A DNA stretch of 62,188 nucleotides from an uncultured Parabacteroides sp. (GTDB lineage Bacteria > Bacteroidota > Bacteroidia > Bacteroidales > Tannerellaceae): NCBI GenBank assembly GCA_944325345.1, contig CALUZV010000022.1:1-62188 (forward strand), in the 5' to 3' direction. Below are positions 16,004-25,217 of this stretch, piece by piece (within the stretch, counting starts at the first letter, position 1; the number at the start of each line of letters is the position of its first letter). Under the pieces are notes generated by a model, which had not been told where the DNA came from, made no database searches, and saw nothing but the letters and a program-made list of their open reading frames with translations. A program made the translations under genes and the position numbers.

Positions 16004-18403
16004 ATGAAGCATATCTTATCATTGACGCTCTCCGCCGTCCTGACCTTTTCGGCCGGCGCGCAGGAGCACCACGGCTATCCGATAGACCCGGTGCCGTTCA
16101 CATCGGTCAAAGTAACTCCGGACTCCTTCTGGGGGCAACGCTTGAAGGCGAGCCGGGAAGTAACCATCCCCCTGGCTTTTAGCAAATGCGAGGAGACAGG
16201 GCGGTACGAGAACTTTGTCAAGGCCGCGCATCCCAGCGACACCATCACCGTTGGCGGGTTGGCTTTCGACGATACCGATGTCTATAAGACTATTGAAGGA
16301 GCGAGCTATATCCTCCAAACCTATCCCGACAAACAACTGAAATTGTATATCGATAGCGTGCTGACCCTCGTAGCCGCCGCGCAGGAACCGGACGGCTACC
16401 TCTATACTTCCCGCACGATGAATCCGAAGCACCCCCACGAATGGGCCGGAACGAAGCGTTGGGAGAAAGTCGAGGAGTTGAGCCACGAGTTCTATAACCT
16501 GGGACACATGGTGGAAGGCGCGATTGCCCACTACCAGGCGACGGGGCAGCGGAACTTCCTCGACATCGCCATCCGCTATGCCGACTGTGTCTGTCGCGAA
16601 ATCGGCGACAAACCCGGACAGGAGGTGAAGGTGCCGGGGCATCAAATCGCGGAGATGGCGTTGGCCAAGTTATATTTGGTTACGGGCGACAAGAAGTACC
16701 TCAACCAGGCGAAGTTCTTCCTCGACAAACGCGGATATACCTCGCGAAAGGATGAATACAGCCAGGCGCACAAGCCGGTAATCGAGCAAGACGAGGCAGT
16801 TGGGCACGCCGTCCGCGCCGGCTACATGTATTCGGGTATGGCGGATGTGGCTGCTTTGACGGGCGACACGGCCTATATCCATGCCATTGACCGCATTTGG
16901 GAAAACATCGTGGGTAAGAAATACTATATCACCGGCGGTGTGGGAGCCACCAACATCGGCGAGGCCTTCGGGAAGAACTACGAGCTGCCGAACATGTCTG
17001 CCTACTGCGAGACGTGTGCTGCTATTGCACAGGTCTATATGAACTACCGTTTGTTCCTCCTCCACGGCGAGTCGAAATACTACGACGTGCTGGAGCGGAC
17101 ACTCTACAACGGCTTAATCTCCGGCGTCTCCCTCGACGGAGGTACCTTCTTCTATCCCAACCCGCTGGAGAGCATCGGGCAACACCAACGCCAGGCGTGG
17201 TTCGGATGCGCCTGCTGTCCGTCGAACATCTGCCGCTTCATCCCCTCGCTGCCGGGCTATGTCTATGCCACGAAAGGGAAAGACCTCTATGTGAATCTCT
17301 TTATGGCGAATGCCTCCGAGGTGAAGGTCAATGGCAAGGAAGTCGCTTTGGAACAAATCACCCGCTACCCCTGGGATGGGAATATCGTCCTGACGATAGA
17401 CAAGAACCGCGCCGGGGAGTTCAACCTGAAGATTCGTATCCCTGGCTGGGTGCGCAACCAAGTGGTGCCCAGCGATCTCTATTACTATACCGATGGCAAG
17501 CGGCTGAATTATTCCATCCAGGTAAACGGCGAGCCGGTCCAATATACCGAGGATAAGGGTTATGCCTGCATCCAACGCAAGTGGAAGAAAGGCGACCGCG
17601 TGGAACTGCACTTCGATATGGAGACCCGCATCGTGAAGGCCAATGACAAAGTTGAGGCCGACCGCGGACGCGTCGCCGTAGAACGTGGTCCGTTAGTCTA
17701 TTGCGCCGAGTGGCCGGACAACGACTTTGATATCCAAAGCATCTTGGTGAACCGCACGCCGAACTTTTCGCCCTACTTCCGTCCGGATTTGCTCTACGGC
17801 ATCATGACGCTGAAGGGAAACGCCCAGACGCTGAGCTACGACGAACGGGGAAGATTGGCACCCAAGGATGTCCAGCTCACCTTGATTCCCTATTATGCTT
17901 GGGCACATCGGGGCGCCGGTTCGATGATGGTTTGGCTGCCGCAAGACGTGAATGCTGCCCGGCCGGTAGCACCTGCGACCTTCGCTTCCAGCAGCAAGGT
18001 TGATGCGTCGCACAAGGTCAAGTCGCTTTCGGCTATCAACGACGGCTATGTCCCGAAAGACGAGAACGACCGCACGATACCCTACTACCATTGGTATCCG
18101 AAGAAAGGGACGACCGAGTGGATTTCCTACGAGTTCCCTGAAAAGGCGACTGTCTCCAGCAGCACCGTCTATTGGTATGACGATGCCCCGTGGGGCGATT
18201 GCCGTCTCCCGCAAAGCTGGAAGATTTACTACCGCGACGCTGCCGGGCTGTGGCAACCCGTGAAGGACGCCGACCATTACGGCACGGAGAAGGGCACGGG
18301 CAACCGCGTAAACTTCGAGCCGGTCGAGACCTCAGCCGTCAAACTGGAGGTCGTTTTGCCGGAAGATAATTCCGCCGGCGTGTTCGAATGGGAAGTGGAA
18401 TAA
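16004..18403 (+). CDS. GH127 beta-L-arabinofuranosidase, secreted
   Basis: A 799-residue enzyme predicted to release beta-L-arabinofuranose from plant glycans. The start is MKHILSLTLSAVLTFSAGAQ, a signal peptide; the open frame extends upstream only through repeat DNA. The (alpha/alpha)6 barrel carries the zinc/nucleophile residues known for HypBA1: Glu336 and Cys338 in YCETCAA, and Cys404-Cys405 in GCACCPSN. Beta-sandwich domains follow, with a C-terminal extension (about 680-799) that looks carbohydrate-binding. It is divergent from the truncated AraC regulator, which may once have controlled it. Confidence 0.9.
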   Translation: MKHILSLTLSAVLTFSAGAQEHHGYPIDPVPFTSVKVTPDSFWGQRLKASREVTIPLAFSKCEETGRYENFVKAAHPSDTITVGGLAFDDTDVYKTIEGASYILQTYPDKQLKLYIDSVLTLVAAAQEPDGYLYTSRTMNPKHPHEWAGTKRWEKVEELSHEFYNLGHMVEGAIAHYQATGQRNFLDIAIRYADCVCREIGDKPGQEVKVPGHQIAEMALAKLYLVTGDKKYLNQAKFFLDKRGYTSRKDEYSQAHKPVIEQDEAVGHAVRAGYMYSGMADVAALTGDTAYIHAIDRIWENIVGKKYYITGGVGATNIGEAFGKNYELPNMSAYCETCAAIAQVYMNYRLFLLHGESKYYDVLERTLYNGLISGVSLDGGTFFYPNPLESIGQHQRQAWFGCACCPSNICRFIPSLPGYVYATKGKDLYVNLFMANASEVKVNGKEVALEQITRYPWDGNIVLTIDKNRAGEFNLKIRIPGWVRNQVVPSDLYYYTDGKRLNYSIQVNGEPVQYTEDKGYACIQRKWKKGDRVELHFDMETRIVKANDKVEADRGRVAVERGPLVYCAEWPDNDFDIQSILVNRTPNFSPYFRPDLLYGIMTLKGNAQTLSYDERGRLAPKDVQLTLIPYYAWAHRGAGSMMVWLPQDVNAARPVAPATFASSSKVDASHKVKSLSAINDGYVPKDENDRTIPYYHWYPKKGTTEWISYEFPEKATVSSSTVYWYDDAPWGDCRLPQSWKIYYRDAAGLWQPVKDADHYGTEKGTGNRVNFEPVETSAVKLEVVLPEDNSAGVFEWEVE

Positions 18404-18421
18404 CGGAACAGACCCTTGAAG

Positions 18422-18466
18422 AATCAGGCAAGCCAAGATGTGTAAAGGCTTGCCTGATTTGTTTTT
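18422..18466 (+). terminator. Rho-independent terminator of GH127
   Basis: ATCAGGCAAGCC (18423-18434) pairs perfectly with GGCTTGCCTGAT (18447-18458), followed by TTTGTTTTT. It lies about 20 bp after the GH127 stop. Confidence 0.88.
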
Positions 18467-18545
18467 AGTAAATTTGGCACAAACGAAGTGAAGATTTGGG
18501 ATAACTTCAGTATGGTATATTCTCGTTTCCATATATAATAAACAA

Positions 18546-18554
18546 TACCTTTGC
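18546..18554 (+). promoter_or_regulatory. -7 promoter element of the lipoprotein gene at 18588
   Basis: TACCTTTGC is a perfect match to the -7 consensus, 34 bp before the ATG. Confidence 0.62.
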
Positions 18555-18587
18555 CACCTCAAAAGCAAATTTAAAATTTATATCCAA

Positions 18588-19412
18588 ATGAAAAAGTATT
18601 TTTACACCATGTGCTGCTTCTTGGCAGCAACCACATTTGCACTGACGAGCTGTGGAGATGATGAGACGATTATTGACGAACCGGATGTGCCTGTAACGCC
18701 GGAAAACCCGGATGAGGAAGAGCCGGAAACGCCCGCAACTACTTATGCGGTTTCGGTTTTTGATTTGAATGATAGTTCTGAGGGCTGTGTTGCAGGAGGC
18801 GATTCCATTGCATTCTTTGCCGTAGTAGATGAAATGCTTGCCGCTGTGCAGGATTCTTTGACGAAAGCCGAAAGTACGATGCGTATTGAAACGAATGATG
18901 ATCATTCTTTCGCGTTAATTGCAGAAAGTTCAAATGGAGGAGAGTTTGATGCTTTAGAAAACTTATTGATGGCGCGTCTCTCTAATCTTGGGAATGAACA
19001 GCAAGATTTTGTTTATACAGGATATTGTAGTATTTATACAAGAACTGTAACAACTACAGGAGATATATTTCAAGGCATTGGGACTGTTGGAGGTACTTCG
19101 GGTACTAATCGAATGAACATTTGTATTCCGAGTATCGAAGGTACATCATGGGTAACTACATCTGAAGATGCTGCAGTACAATCCATTGCCTTTAACGCAG
19201 ATGTGTCAAAGACTAATGGCGCTTACATTAATGGAAACCAGGATGTTCCTTTCCGTATTAGTCGTAACGGCGTGGAAGTTTCTCTGACAGCAACAGACAA
19301 TACTTATGTCTTCCTCTTCAACGAAACCGGCACCGAACTCACCCTCGTCTCCATCAACGGCGAAGAAGTGAGTGAAACATACGTTTATACGAAGGAAACT
19401 CCGGCAGAATAA
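18588..19412 (+). CDS. Lipoprotein of unknown function
   Basis: A 274-residue predicted surface or periplasmic lipoprotein with signal MKKYFYTMCCFLAATTFALT and lipobox TSCG. Residues 24-50 are an acidic Pro/Glu-rich linker (EPDVPVTPENPDEEEPETP), typical of Bacteroidales surface lipoproteins that hold a domain away from the membrane. The rest is Ser/Thr/Gly-rich and probably beta-structured; I recognise no family. It has its own promoter and a terminator, so it is a single-gene unit. The middle of the gene is more AT-rich than its ends. Confidence 0.75.
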   Translation: MKKYFYTMCCFLAATTFALTSCGDDETIIDEPDVPVTPENPDEEEPETPATTYAVSVFDLNDSSEGCVAGGDSIAFFAVVDEMLAAVQDSLTKAESTMRIETNDDHSFALIAESSNGGEFDALENLLMARLSNLGNEQQDFVYTGYCSIYTRTVTTTGDIFQGIGTVGGTSGTNRMNICIPSIEGTSWVTTSEDAAVQSIAFNADVSKTNGAYINGNQDVPFRISRNGVEVSLTATDNTYVFLFNETGTELTLVSINGEEVSETYVYTKETPAE

Positions 19413-19434
19413 TAAGAATACTTAGTTATCTTTT

Positions 19435-19496
19435 AAACAAGGACTTCGTTTTTGAAACCCAAGATACGGTTTCTGAAAACGGAGCCCTTGTTTTTT
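19435..19496 (+). terminator. Long-hairpin terminator
   Basis: AACAAGG, GTTTTtgAAACC, GGTTTCtgAAAAC and CCTTGTTTTTT form a long stem across 19435-19496 that ends in a T-run. It follows the lipoprotein gene and lies just before the stop of the convergent acetyltransferase gene, so it may serve both. Confidence 0.75.
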
Positions 19497-19501
19497 ATAA
19501 A

Positions 19502-19960
19502 CTAAAGTTCCATTTCCAGAATAGGAAACGGATTCCCTTCGCTATCCAATTCGTTCCGCTTGAATACTTTGAAGCCCATGCGCTCGTAGAATCCTCTGGC
19601 CCCCTCGTTTTGCTCGTTTACATCGACGTAGCGGACATCCCATTTATCGAAGGCGAGGCGCACCAACCGTTTGCCCAATCCTTGTCCGAAGCAGGCAGGG
19701 GAGAGGAAAAGCATCTCTATCTTCTGTGCCTGGATGCCCATGAAGCCGACGGGATTCTCCGTCTCGTAAGCAACTAATAGCGTATCTATAAAGCGTAAAG
19801 CTCCCTCCGCTTGCGGCGTCAGGTGGCAGATGTCGTCCTCCGTCAGGAAATGATGACTGGCCCGCACGGAGTCCTTCCAGATGCGGATAAGCTGGGCAAT
19901 CAATGCCTCAGTGCGTTCTGCTTTTGCAATTTCTTGGATGTTCATGCTGTTTGTATCCAT
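19502..19960 (-). CDS. GNAT family N-acetyltransferase
   Basis: A 152-residue acetyl-CoA-dependent acetyltransferase. The acetyl-CoA loop is visible as FLSPACFGQGLGKRLVRLAFDKW (Q-x-x-G-x-G/K pattern), followed by VDVNEQNEGARGFYERMGFKVFKR, the classic motif B of the family. The substrate is unknown. It is transcribed leftwards from an A/T-rich start region (TATCTTTAC near 19979-19987 on the minus strand). Upstream lies the 41-bp repeat array C. Confidence 0.85.
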   Translation of the reverse strand: MDTNSMNIQEIAKAERTEALIAQLIRIWKDSVRASHHFLTEDDICHLTPQAEGALRFIDTLLVAYETENPVGFMGIQAQKIEMLFLSPACFGQGLGKRLVRLAFDKWDVRYVDVNEQNEGARGFYERMGFKVFKRNELDSEGNPFPILEMEL

Positions 19961-20034
19961 ACTATATTCATTAATCGGCGTAAAGATACAACTTTTGCCG
20001 GAAGTTCAGGCGAATCGCCGAAAGTCGCCGGAGA

Positions 20035-20222
20035 CCGTTGTAGGCGTACAACAGTCCCGCTGGGGCGCAGCGGCTCCGTTGCAGGCGTACAACGGCTCCG
20101 CTGGGGCGCAGCGGCTCCGTTGCAGACGTACAACGGCTCCGCTGGGGCACAGCGGCTCCGTTGCAGACGTACAACGGCTTCGCTGGGAGGCAGCGGCCTC
20201 GTTGTAGGCGTACAACGGGCTT
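20035..20222. repeat. Array C: 41-bp GC-rich tandem repeats
   Basis: CCGTTG (TCGTTG in the last) recurs at 20035, 20076, 20117, 20158 and 20199, exactly 41 bp apart. Each unit has two palindromes: CGTTGTAGGCGTACAACG-like and CCGCTGGGGCGCAGCGG-like. Units two to four are nearly identical. The array starts upstream of the acetyltransferase and ends one base before the stop codon of the outer-membrane protein fragment at 20223. Confidence 0.88.
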
Positions 20223-20645
20223 TCAGAAGGCCTGCAACTTCACCCCAACCGACAAACTCAAATAATCCTTCGGCTTGAGCGCCCGGTTGCCGACCTTGTT
20301 GATCAGATAGAGGTCGCAGGTGCTCAGCTCGTAGAAGAAGGAGATGGACTTGTGCCACCGCCGGGCGTTCTTCAGCTTCAGCGTTATCCTTTCCCCGACG
20401 AAGGCATGGAAGCGCATCCGCGTCGAGAACCAATAGTAGCCGTCGGGATACTTGTTCGGCTGTTTGCCCCAGAATTCCCTATCCAATAAGATGTTGAGGT
20501 ACATTCCGCACGCGAGTGGCTCGAACAGAAGCCGCTCGCCTATCGGCACTTTCCACGGGAAATAGTTCTGTTTTGCCGTAAATGTTATTTTTTTGCTAAG
20601 TTTGCAGCCAAAAAACAATACTAATATGCAACGTATATTTCTCAC
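20223..20645 (-). pseudogene. C-terminal fragment of an outer-membrane beta-barrel protein
   Basis: The open frame of 140 residues has no signal peptide and its first ~27 residues overlap the shikimate kinase promoter and start on the other strand. From about NYFPWKVP it reads as amphipathic strands and ends DYLSLSVGVKLQAF, with the terminal Phe that marks outer-membrane barrel proteins. I take it as the 3' end of a larger gene whose front has been lost. The family is not identified. Repeat array C begins right after its stop codon. Confidence 0.55.
20597..20605 (+). promoter_or_regulatory. -7 promoter element of aroK
   Basis: TAAGTTTGC matches the -7 consensus 21 bp before the ATG at 20626. 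Confidence 0.6.
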
Positions 20646-21153
20646 TGGCTACATGGGAGCCGGAAAAACGACCCTCGGGCGCGACCTCTCCGCCCTGCTG
20701 GGCCTTTCCTTTATCGACCTGGATGTCTTCATCGAGGAGCGATTCCACAAAACAATCCGCCAAATCTTCGCCGAGCGGGGCGAGGAGGCTTTCCGCGAAC
20801 TCGAACGCCGGATGCTGCACGAGGTAGCCGAGTTCGAAGACATCATCGTCTCCACCGGCGGCGGCACGCCCTGTTTCTTCGATAACATGTCGTTTATGAA
20901 CGCCTGCGGGCAGACGGTTTACCTCCGGGTCAGCATCGACGAGCTCGCCGCCCGTCTCGAGATGGCGCGACAGACCCGTCCGGTCCTCCAAAACCGCACC
21001 GGCGAGGCGTTGAAAGCCTTTATCCGCGAAAGTTTGGAAAGCCGCCTTCCCTTTTATGAGCAAGCGCGGTTCATTTTCGATGCCGAGACGATGGATACAC
21101 ACGACGACGTGCGGAAATTATCGGAGTGGCTGGCGCAAATCTTAGCTCAATAA
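20626..21153 (+). CDS. aroK: Shikimate kinase
   Basis: A 175-residue enzyme that phosphorylates shikimate with ATP in the chorismate pathway. It starts MQRIFLTGYMGAGKTTLGRD, where GYMGAGKTT is the P-loop; the upstream Met at 20593 lies within the promoter. Shikimate-binding Asp and Arg are in FIDLD and FRELERR, and the STGGGTPC loop is the conserved GGG motif. A lid arginine falls in ARQTRPVL. The length is standard. The GH127-like gene follows 25 bp later and may be co-transcribed. Confidence 0.93.
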   Translation: MQRIFLTGYMGAGKTTLGRDLSALLGLSFIDLDVFIEERFHKTIRQIFAERGEEAFRELERRMLHEVAEFEDIIVSTGGGTPCFFDNMSFMNACGQTVYLRVSIDELAARLEMARQTRPVLQNRTGEALKAFIRESLESRLPFYEQARFIFDAETMDTHDDVRKLSEWLAQILAQ

Positions 21154-21178
21154 TACAAATTATATAAAATCTAACATC

Positions 21179-23047
21179 ATGAAACTCTTCAGTCTTTTGG
21201 TAGGCTGTCTCTGGCTACCGCAATGCCTTTGTGCCCAGATTTCCAACGAAGGCATCCGGCAAATCCATATCGACGGGTTTGTGGGAAACCGTATCAACAC
21301 GTGTATAGAGCAGCGCGTGAAAAAACAAGACGTCGCCGCCCTCGTCGAACCTTTCCGGCACATGACCGAGGGCGACCGATGGCAGTCTGAATTCTTCGGC
21401 AAATGGTTATTGGGTGCTATCGCCTCGTATGAGTATTCCCAAGACCCGGAATTGCTCCAAATCATCCGCCAAGCCGTCGCGCAGTTCCTCGAAGTACAGC
21501 AGGCTGACGGCTATATCGGCAACTACAAACCGGAAAACCGGCTGACAAGCTGGGATATCTGGGGCCGGAAGTATTCTGCCCTTTCCCTCTTGTCCTATTA
21601 TCGGCTGACGGGAGAGGAGAAGGCGCTCGAAGCCGTCGAACGTCTTATTGACGGCCTGATAAAGGAGTTGGATGCGAAACCGGCGGAAATCGCGACTACG
21701 GGAAACTATCGCGGCATGGCCAGTTGCTCCATCCTCGAGCCGGTGGTCTATCTCTACAAGGCGACTCAGCAACCGAAGTACCTCGAATTTGCCGAGCGAA
21801 TCGTCCGGAGCCTGGAATCCGCCGACGGCCCGCAGTTGGTCGCCAAGGCATTGCAAAACCTGCCTGTGGCGCATCGTTTCCCTTTCCCCAAACAATGGTG
21901 GTCCACCGAGAACGGCCATAAGGCTTACGAAATGATGTCTTGCTACGAGGGGTTGATGGAGCTGGGCCGCGTTACGGGCAATCCGGCTTACCTTGAGGCT
22001 GCCCGCATGACTGCTGAAAATATTTTGGCGACAGAAATCAATATCGCCGGCTCCGGAGCTGCCTTCGAGTGCTGGTATGACGGGAAGATGCGCCAGACTT
22101 TGCCCACTTATCATACGATGGAGACTTGTGTAACCTTCACCTGGATGCAATTCTGCGCCCGTTTGTTGCAACAGACCGGCAATACCCGCTATGCCGATGC
22201 CTTCGAGCGGACGATGTACAACGCTTTGATGGCTGCGATGAAGGACGACGGTTCCCAGATCTCCAAATATAGCCCGCTGGAGGGTCGGCGGCAGGAGGGC
22301 GAGAAGCAATGTGGCATGAACATCAATTGCTGTAACGCCAACGGTCCCCGTGGCTTTGCCCTCATCCCGCGAACGGCCTTGCATACCTCGGACGACTGCC
22401 TCTATGTCAATCTTTATCTCCCCTCGGAATCGGAAATCTGCCTGAAGCACAACGACCTCTCCTTGCAGATGCAGACCCGCTATCCGCAGGACGGGAAGAT
22501 ACGACTCACGGTTGCTTCCTCGAAGAAAGCTCCCTTCACCTTGGCTCTGCGCATTCCGGCCTGGGTCGATGAGGATTACAGCATCCAAGTGAACGGCGAA
22601 GAACAGCTTCCCGCGCCCCGTGGCTCTTACCTTTACCTCGAACGGCCGGGAAAACAGCGCGACGAGATTACGATTGACTTCAAATTGAAAACCAAGGTCG
22701 TGGATTTCCAGCATACCCAAGCCGTTGTCCACGGCCCGCTTGTTTTTGCCCGCGACAGCCGTTTCCGCGATGGTTTCGTGGATGAATGTGCCGTTATCCA
22801 GCGCGACGAAAACGGGGTAGTCGATGCGAAAATCGAGGACACCGCCGCCAACTCCTTTGCCTGGCTGACGATGACCGTCCCGATGGTGCTGGGGACCGAC
22901 CTCGAGAATCCCGAGAACAAAGCCGTCAAGCAAATCCGCTTCTGCGACTTCGCCTCGGCGGGCAACGACTGGAATCCTTCCGGCCGCTACCGTGTATGGA
23001 TTCCCCGGACGTTGCATGTGATGTCCGAGCCTTACCACGCCTATTAA
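21179..23047 (+). CDS. GH127/DUF1680-type glycosidase, secreted
   Basis: A 622-residue protein with signal peptide MKLFSLLVGCLWLPQCLCAQ. The barrel keeps the metal/nucleophile set of beta-L-arabinofuranosidases: Glu315 and Cys317 in METCVTF, and Cys384-Cys385 in NCCNANGPRG. It is shorter than the GH127 enzyme at 16004-18403 and diverges strongly from it, so it may belong to a neighbouring family of the same clan, and its sugar may differ. It lies 25 bp after aroK, with no promoter seen between. Repeat array D starts just after its stop. Confidence 0.82.
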   Translation: MKLFSLLVGCLWLPQCLCAQISNEGIRQIHIDGFVGNRINTCIEQRVKKQDVAALVEPFRHMTEGDRWQSEFFGKWLLGAIASYEYSQDPELLQIIRQAVAQFLEVQQADGYIGNYKPENRLTSWDIWGRKYSALSLLSYYRLTGEEKALEAVERLIDGLIKELDAKPAEIATTGNYRGMASCSILEPVVYLYKATQQPKYLEFAERIVRSLESADGPQLVAKALQNLPVAHRFPFPKQWWSTENGHKAYEMMSCYEGLMELGRVTGNPAYLEAARMTAENILATEINIAGSGAAFECWYDGKMRQTLPTYHTMETCVTFTWMQFCARLLQQTGNTRYADAFERTMYNALMAAMKDDGSQISKYSPLEGRRQEGEKQCGMNINCCNANGPRGFALIPRTALHTSDDCLYVNLYLPSESEICLKHNDLSLQMQTRYPQDGKIRLTVASSKKAPFTLALRIPAWVDEDYSIQVNGEEQLPAPRGSYLYLERPGKQRDEITIDFKLKTKVVDFQHTQAVVHGPLVFARDSRFRDGFVDECAVIQRDENGVVDAKIEDTAANSFAWLTMTVPMVLGTDLENPENKAVKQIRFCDFASAGNDWNPSGRYRVWIPRTLHVMSEPYHAY

Positions 23048-23061
23048 CCAAAGCTGGAATT

Positions 23062-23376
23062 TGCTTTTCAGGGCCTTGAAAAGTCCGACCTATCGATGGA
23101 AAATGCTTTTCAGGGTCTTGAAAAGCCCGACCTATCGTTACAAAGTCCTTTTCTAAGGTTAGAATTTAACAATCCGACGATAGATTCTTAAATAAAGTTA
23201 TCGAAAAATGCCGACCGAACGGTAGGAAATGCTTTTCAGTCCTTCGAAAAGCCTCTTCTAACGCTCGGTTTTGCTTTTCTAACCCTCGAAAAGCCTGTCC
23301 GAACGCTCGGTCGAGGTTTTCTAAGCCTCGAAAAGCAAAACCGAGCGATAGGTTGGGCTTTTATAGAGTCATAAAA
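23062..23376. repeat. Array D: seven to eight 42-bp tandem repeats
   Basis: Units start at 23062, 23104, 23146, 23188, 23230, 23272, 23314 and 23356, exactly 42 bp apart; the third and fourth are badly degraded but keep phase. Each good unit has GCTTTTCNRNNCNYGAAAAGC (a palindrome with a 5-bp centre) followed by an ATCG/CGCTCGGT segment. The array fills the 375-bp gap between the GH127-like gene and the promoter of the regulator at 23398. It is related to array E. Confidence 0.87.
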
Positions 23377-23397
23377 CCAATTTGTCGGAATATTCCC

Positions 23398-23406
23398 TAT
23401 ATTTGC
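23398..23406 (+). promoter_or_regulatory. -7 promoter element of the TPR/HTH regulator gene
   Basis: TATATTTGC matches the consensus, 16 bp before the ATG at 23423. A TTTG at 23381 is somewhat too close to be an ideal -33 element. Confidence 0.5.
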
Positions 23407-23422
23407 GCCAAATTGAACGAAA

Positions 23423-25096
23423 ATGTCGCGATATACTATCCTTTTAATCATTTTGATAATCCTTTTGCCCTGCGCTTGTCGTCGGACATACGAGAGCAAG
23501 CGCAGTGATTTCCTGTGCTTCGAGCAACTCATGCCCAGCAACCCCGATAGCGTCCTTTCCTCCCTCCAAACGATTGACCCGGAGCAACTTTCTCGCGGCG
23601 AACAAGCCTGGTATTATCTTTTGAAGACAGAAGCTGAGGACAAACTCTACCGCCAGCATACGACAGATTCTCTCATTGCCATCGCCCGCGATTACTATGC
23701 TTCGACCGACGACAACGCCCGCCTCGCCAAGGCTTTCTACCTCTCCGGCCGCATCCATACGGACTGGAAAGAGTGGGAGCGGGCCACCGAAGAGTTTCTG
23801 AAGGCAAAAGAGCTGACGGAAGAGAGCCGGGATTGGGGGCTGAAGGGGAGGATTGAGGAGTATTTGGGGTATGTGAGTTGGAAGAATGACTTGGATGAAA
23901 CGGCTTTGTCCTATTATAAGCAAGCCTATAGCTATTATCTCCGTACCAACAATAATGTAGATATTGCGTATGCTTTAAAAGGAATGGGAAATGCTTGGGG
24001 TTCTTTAAAGCAGATGGACAGCACGTTCTTGACCTTGGAGAAAGCCTTGAAAATAGCAGAGAAAACGGATGAATGGCAATTAAAGGCTGAATTATATCGT
24101 CGCATCGGTTTTTTATATAGAGAGAAAAGGAATTATAAGACTTCAGAGAAATATACACGGAAAGCAATTGCAATTTCTATTGATGTGCCTGTTCTCTATT
24201 ATACAGATTTATGTAATTTATATTTGCAGACAAATCAATATGATTCTATATATGTTTTTGCACAAAAAATTTTGCTTTCAAATCCTGATTTGCGTAGTAG
24301 ATGTTTAGCTAATTATTATTTATCGGAATGGGCAAATTTGGTTGGAAAATCAGATAAAGCATTTGATTACAGAAAACAATATGAATTGCTGTCTGATAGC
24401 TTAAAATTACAAAAGGCAACAGAATCAATTGGTGAGAAGCAATACAAGTATGATAAAAATAGATTAGATAAGGAACACGCAGAGAGTGATGCAGTGAACA
24501 TGTTTATTATAATAGCGATTTCGTTAATTTCCTCACTTGCTATTGCCTATTTGATTAAGAGAGTAGTAGGGGAACAGAAGAAAAACTTAAAATCGGAAAA
24601 TAGGGCGAAGAAATTATTGGATATTATTCATGGAAATGAAGAGCAAATTGCATTGCTGCAAGCTAAAGAAGTCGAGAATACTCAGAAGGAAGCCGTTATT
24701 GAGCAACTGAAAGCCGAAAATCACGAAATGCTCAAAAAGATAAATGCTATTAATATAGCTCGTTGCAAAGCACACCCCAATTTGAGGAGATTGTATGACA
24801 AAAGGACTCTATGTGAACCTTTCACGGAAACGATGTGGGCAAAATTCTTAGAAAATTTTGAATCTATTTATCCGGCCTTTGAATCCAAGTTAAGAAAGGA
24901 CTTCCCGACGATGCCGGAAACCTTGTTGCGTATCTGCACTCTCTCCGTCATGGGCGTGAAGACAGAACGGATTGCTACAATTTTGGATTTGCAGTCCTCT
25001 ACTGTTTCTTCGCATAAGCAAATCATCAAGAAACGCTACTTTGCGGCAGAGCGAAAGGCACCATTGGAGGATTTCTTACTGAAATATGTGGTTTGA
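23423..25096 (+). CDS. Membrane-anchored TPR protein with C-terminal LuxR-like HTH
   Basis: A 557-residue regulator. The N-terminus is a hydrophobic signal ending LPCAC. Residues about 25-345 are tetratricopeptide-like helices. One transmembrane segment spans about 358-380 (VNMFIIIAISLISSLAIAYLI). A coiled coil follows, then a winged-helix-like DNA-binding end with VKTERIATILDLQSSTVSSH near residue 511. Such one-protein regulators are common in Bacteroidales (DUF6377-like) and often sit beside the transport or glycan genes they control, here perhaps the receptor gene downstream. Codon composition changes from GC-rich to AT-rich near residue 150. Confidence 0.8.
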   Translation: MSRYTILLIILIILLPCACRRTYESKRSDFLCFEQLMPSNPDSVLSSLQTIDPEQLSRGEQAWYYLLKTEAEDKLYRQHTTDSLIAIARDYYASTDDNARLAKAFYLSGRIHTDWKEWERATEEFLKAKELTEESRDWGLKGRIEEYLGYVSWKNDLDETALSYYKQAYSYYLRTNNNVDIAYALKGMGNAWGSLKQMDSTFLTLEKALKIAEKTDEWQLKAELYRRIGFLYREKRNYKTSEKYTRKAIAISIDVPVLYYTDLCNLYLQTNQYDSIYVFAQKILLSNPDLRSRCLANYYLSEWANLVGKSDKAFDYRKQYELLSDSLKLQKATESIGEKQYKYDKNRLDKEHAESDAVNMFIIIAISLISSLAIAYLIKRVVGEQKKNLKSENRAKKLLDIIHGNEEQIALLQAKEVENTQKEAVIEQLKAENHEMLKKINAINIARCKAHPNLRRLYDKRTLCEPFTETMWAKFLENFESIYPAFESKLRKDFPTMPETLLRICTLSVMGVKTERIATILDLQSSTVSSHKQIIKKRYFAAERKAPLEDFLLKYVV

Positions 25097-25217
25097 GAGG
25101 GGTGCGACTTAGAATTTGTGCTCTCTATAGATGCGTTTTTTTTATATGTTTTGATTTCTAATATGTTGAAACTGTATTTTTCGACTCGAAACTTAGATTT
25201 TATTTTGGAGGAAGGCT

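Noticed and set aside
21407..23038. A 543-codon ORF opposite the GH127-like gene
   Set aside because: It has no start context or recognisable domain; it reflects GC-rich codon use of the real gene on the plus strand.
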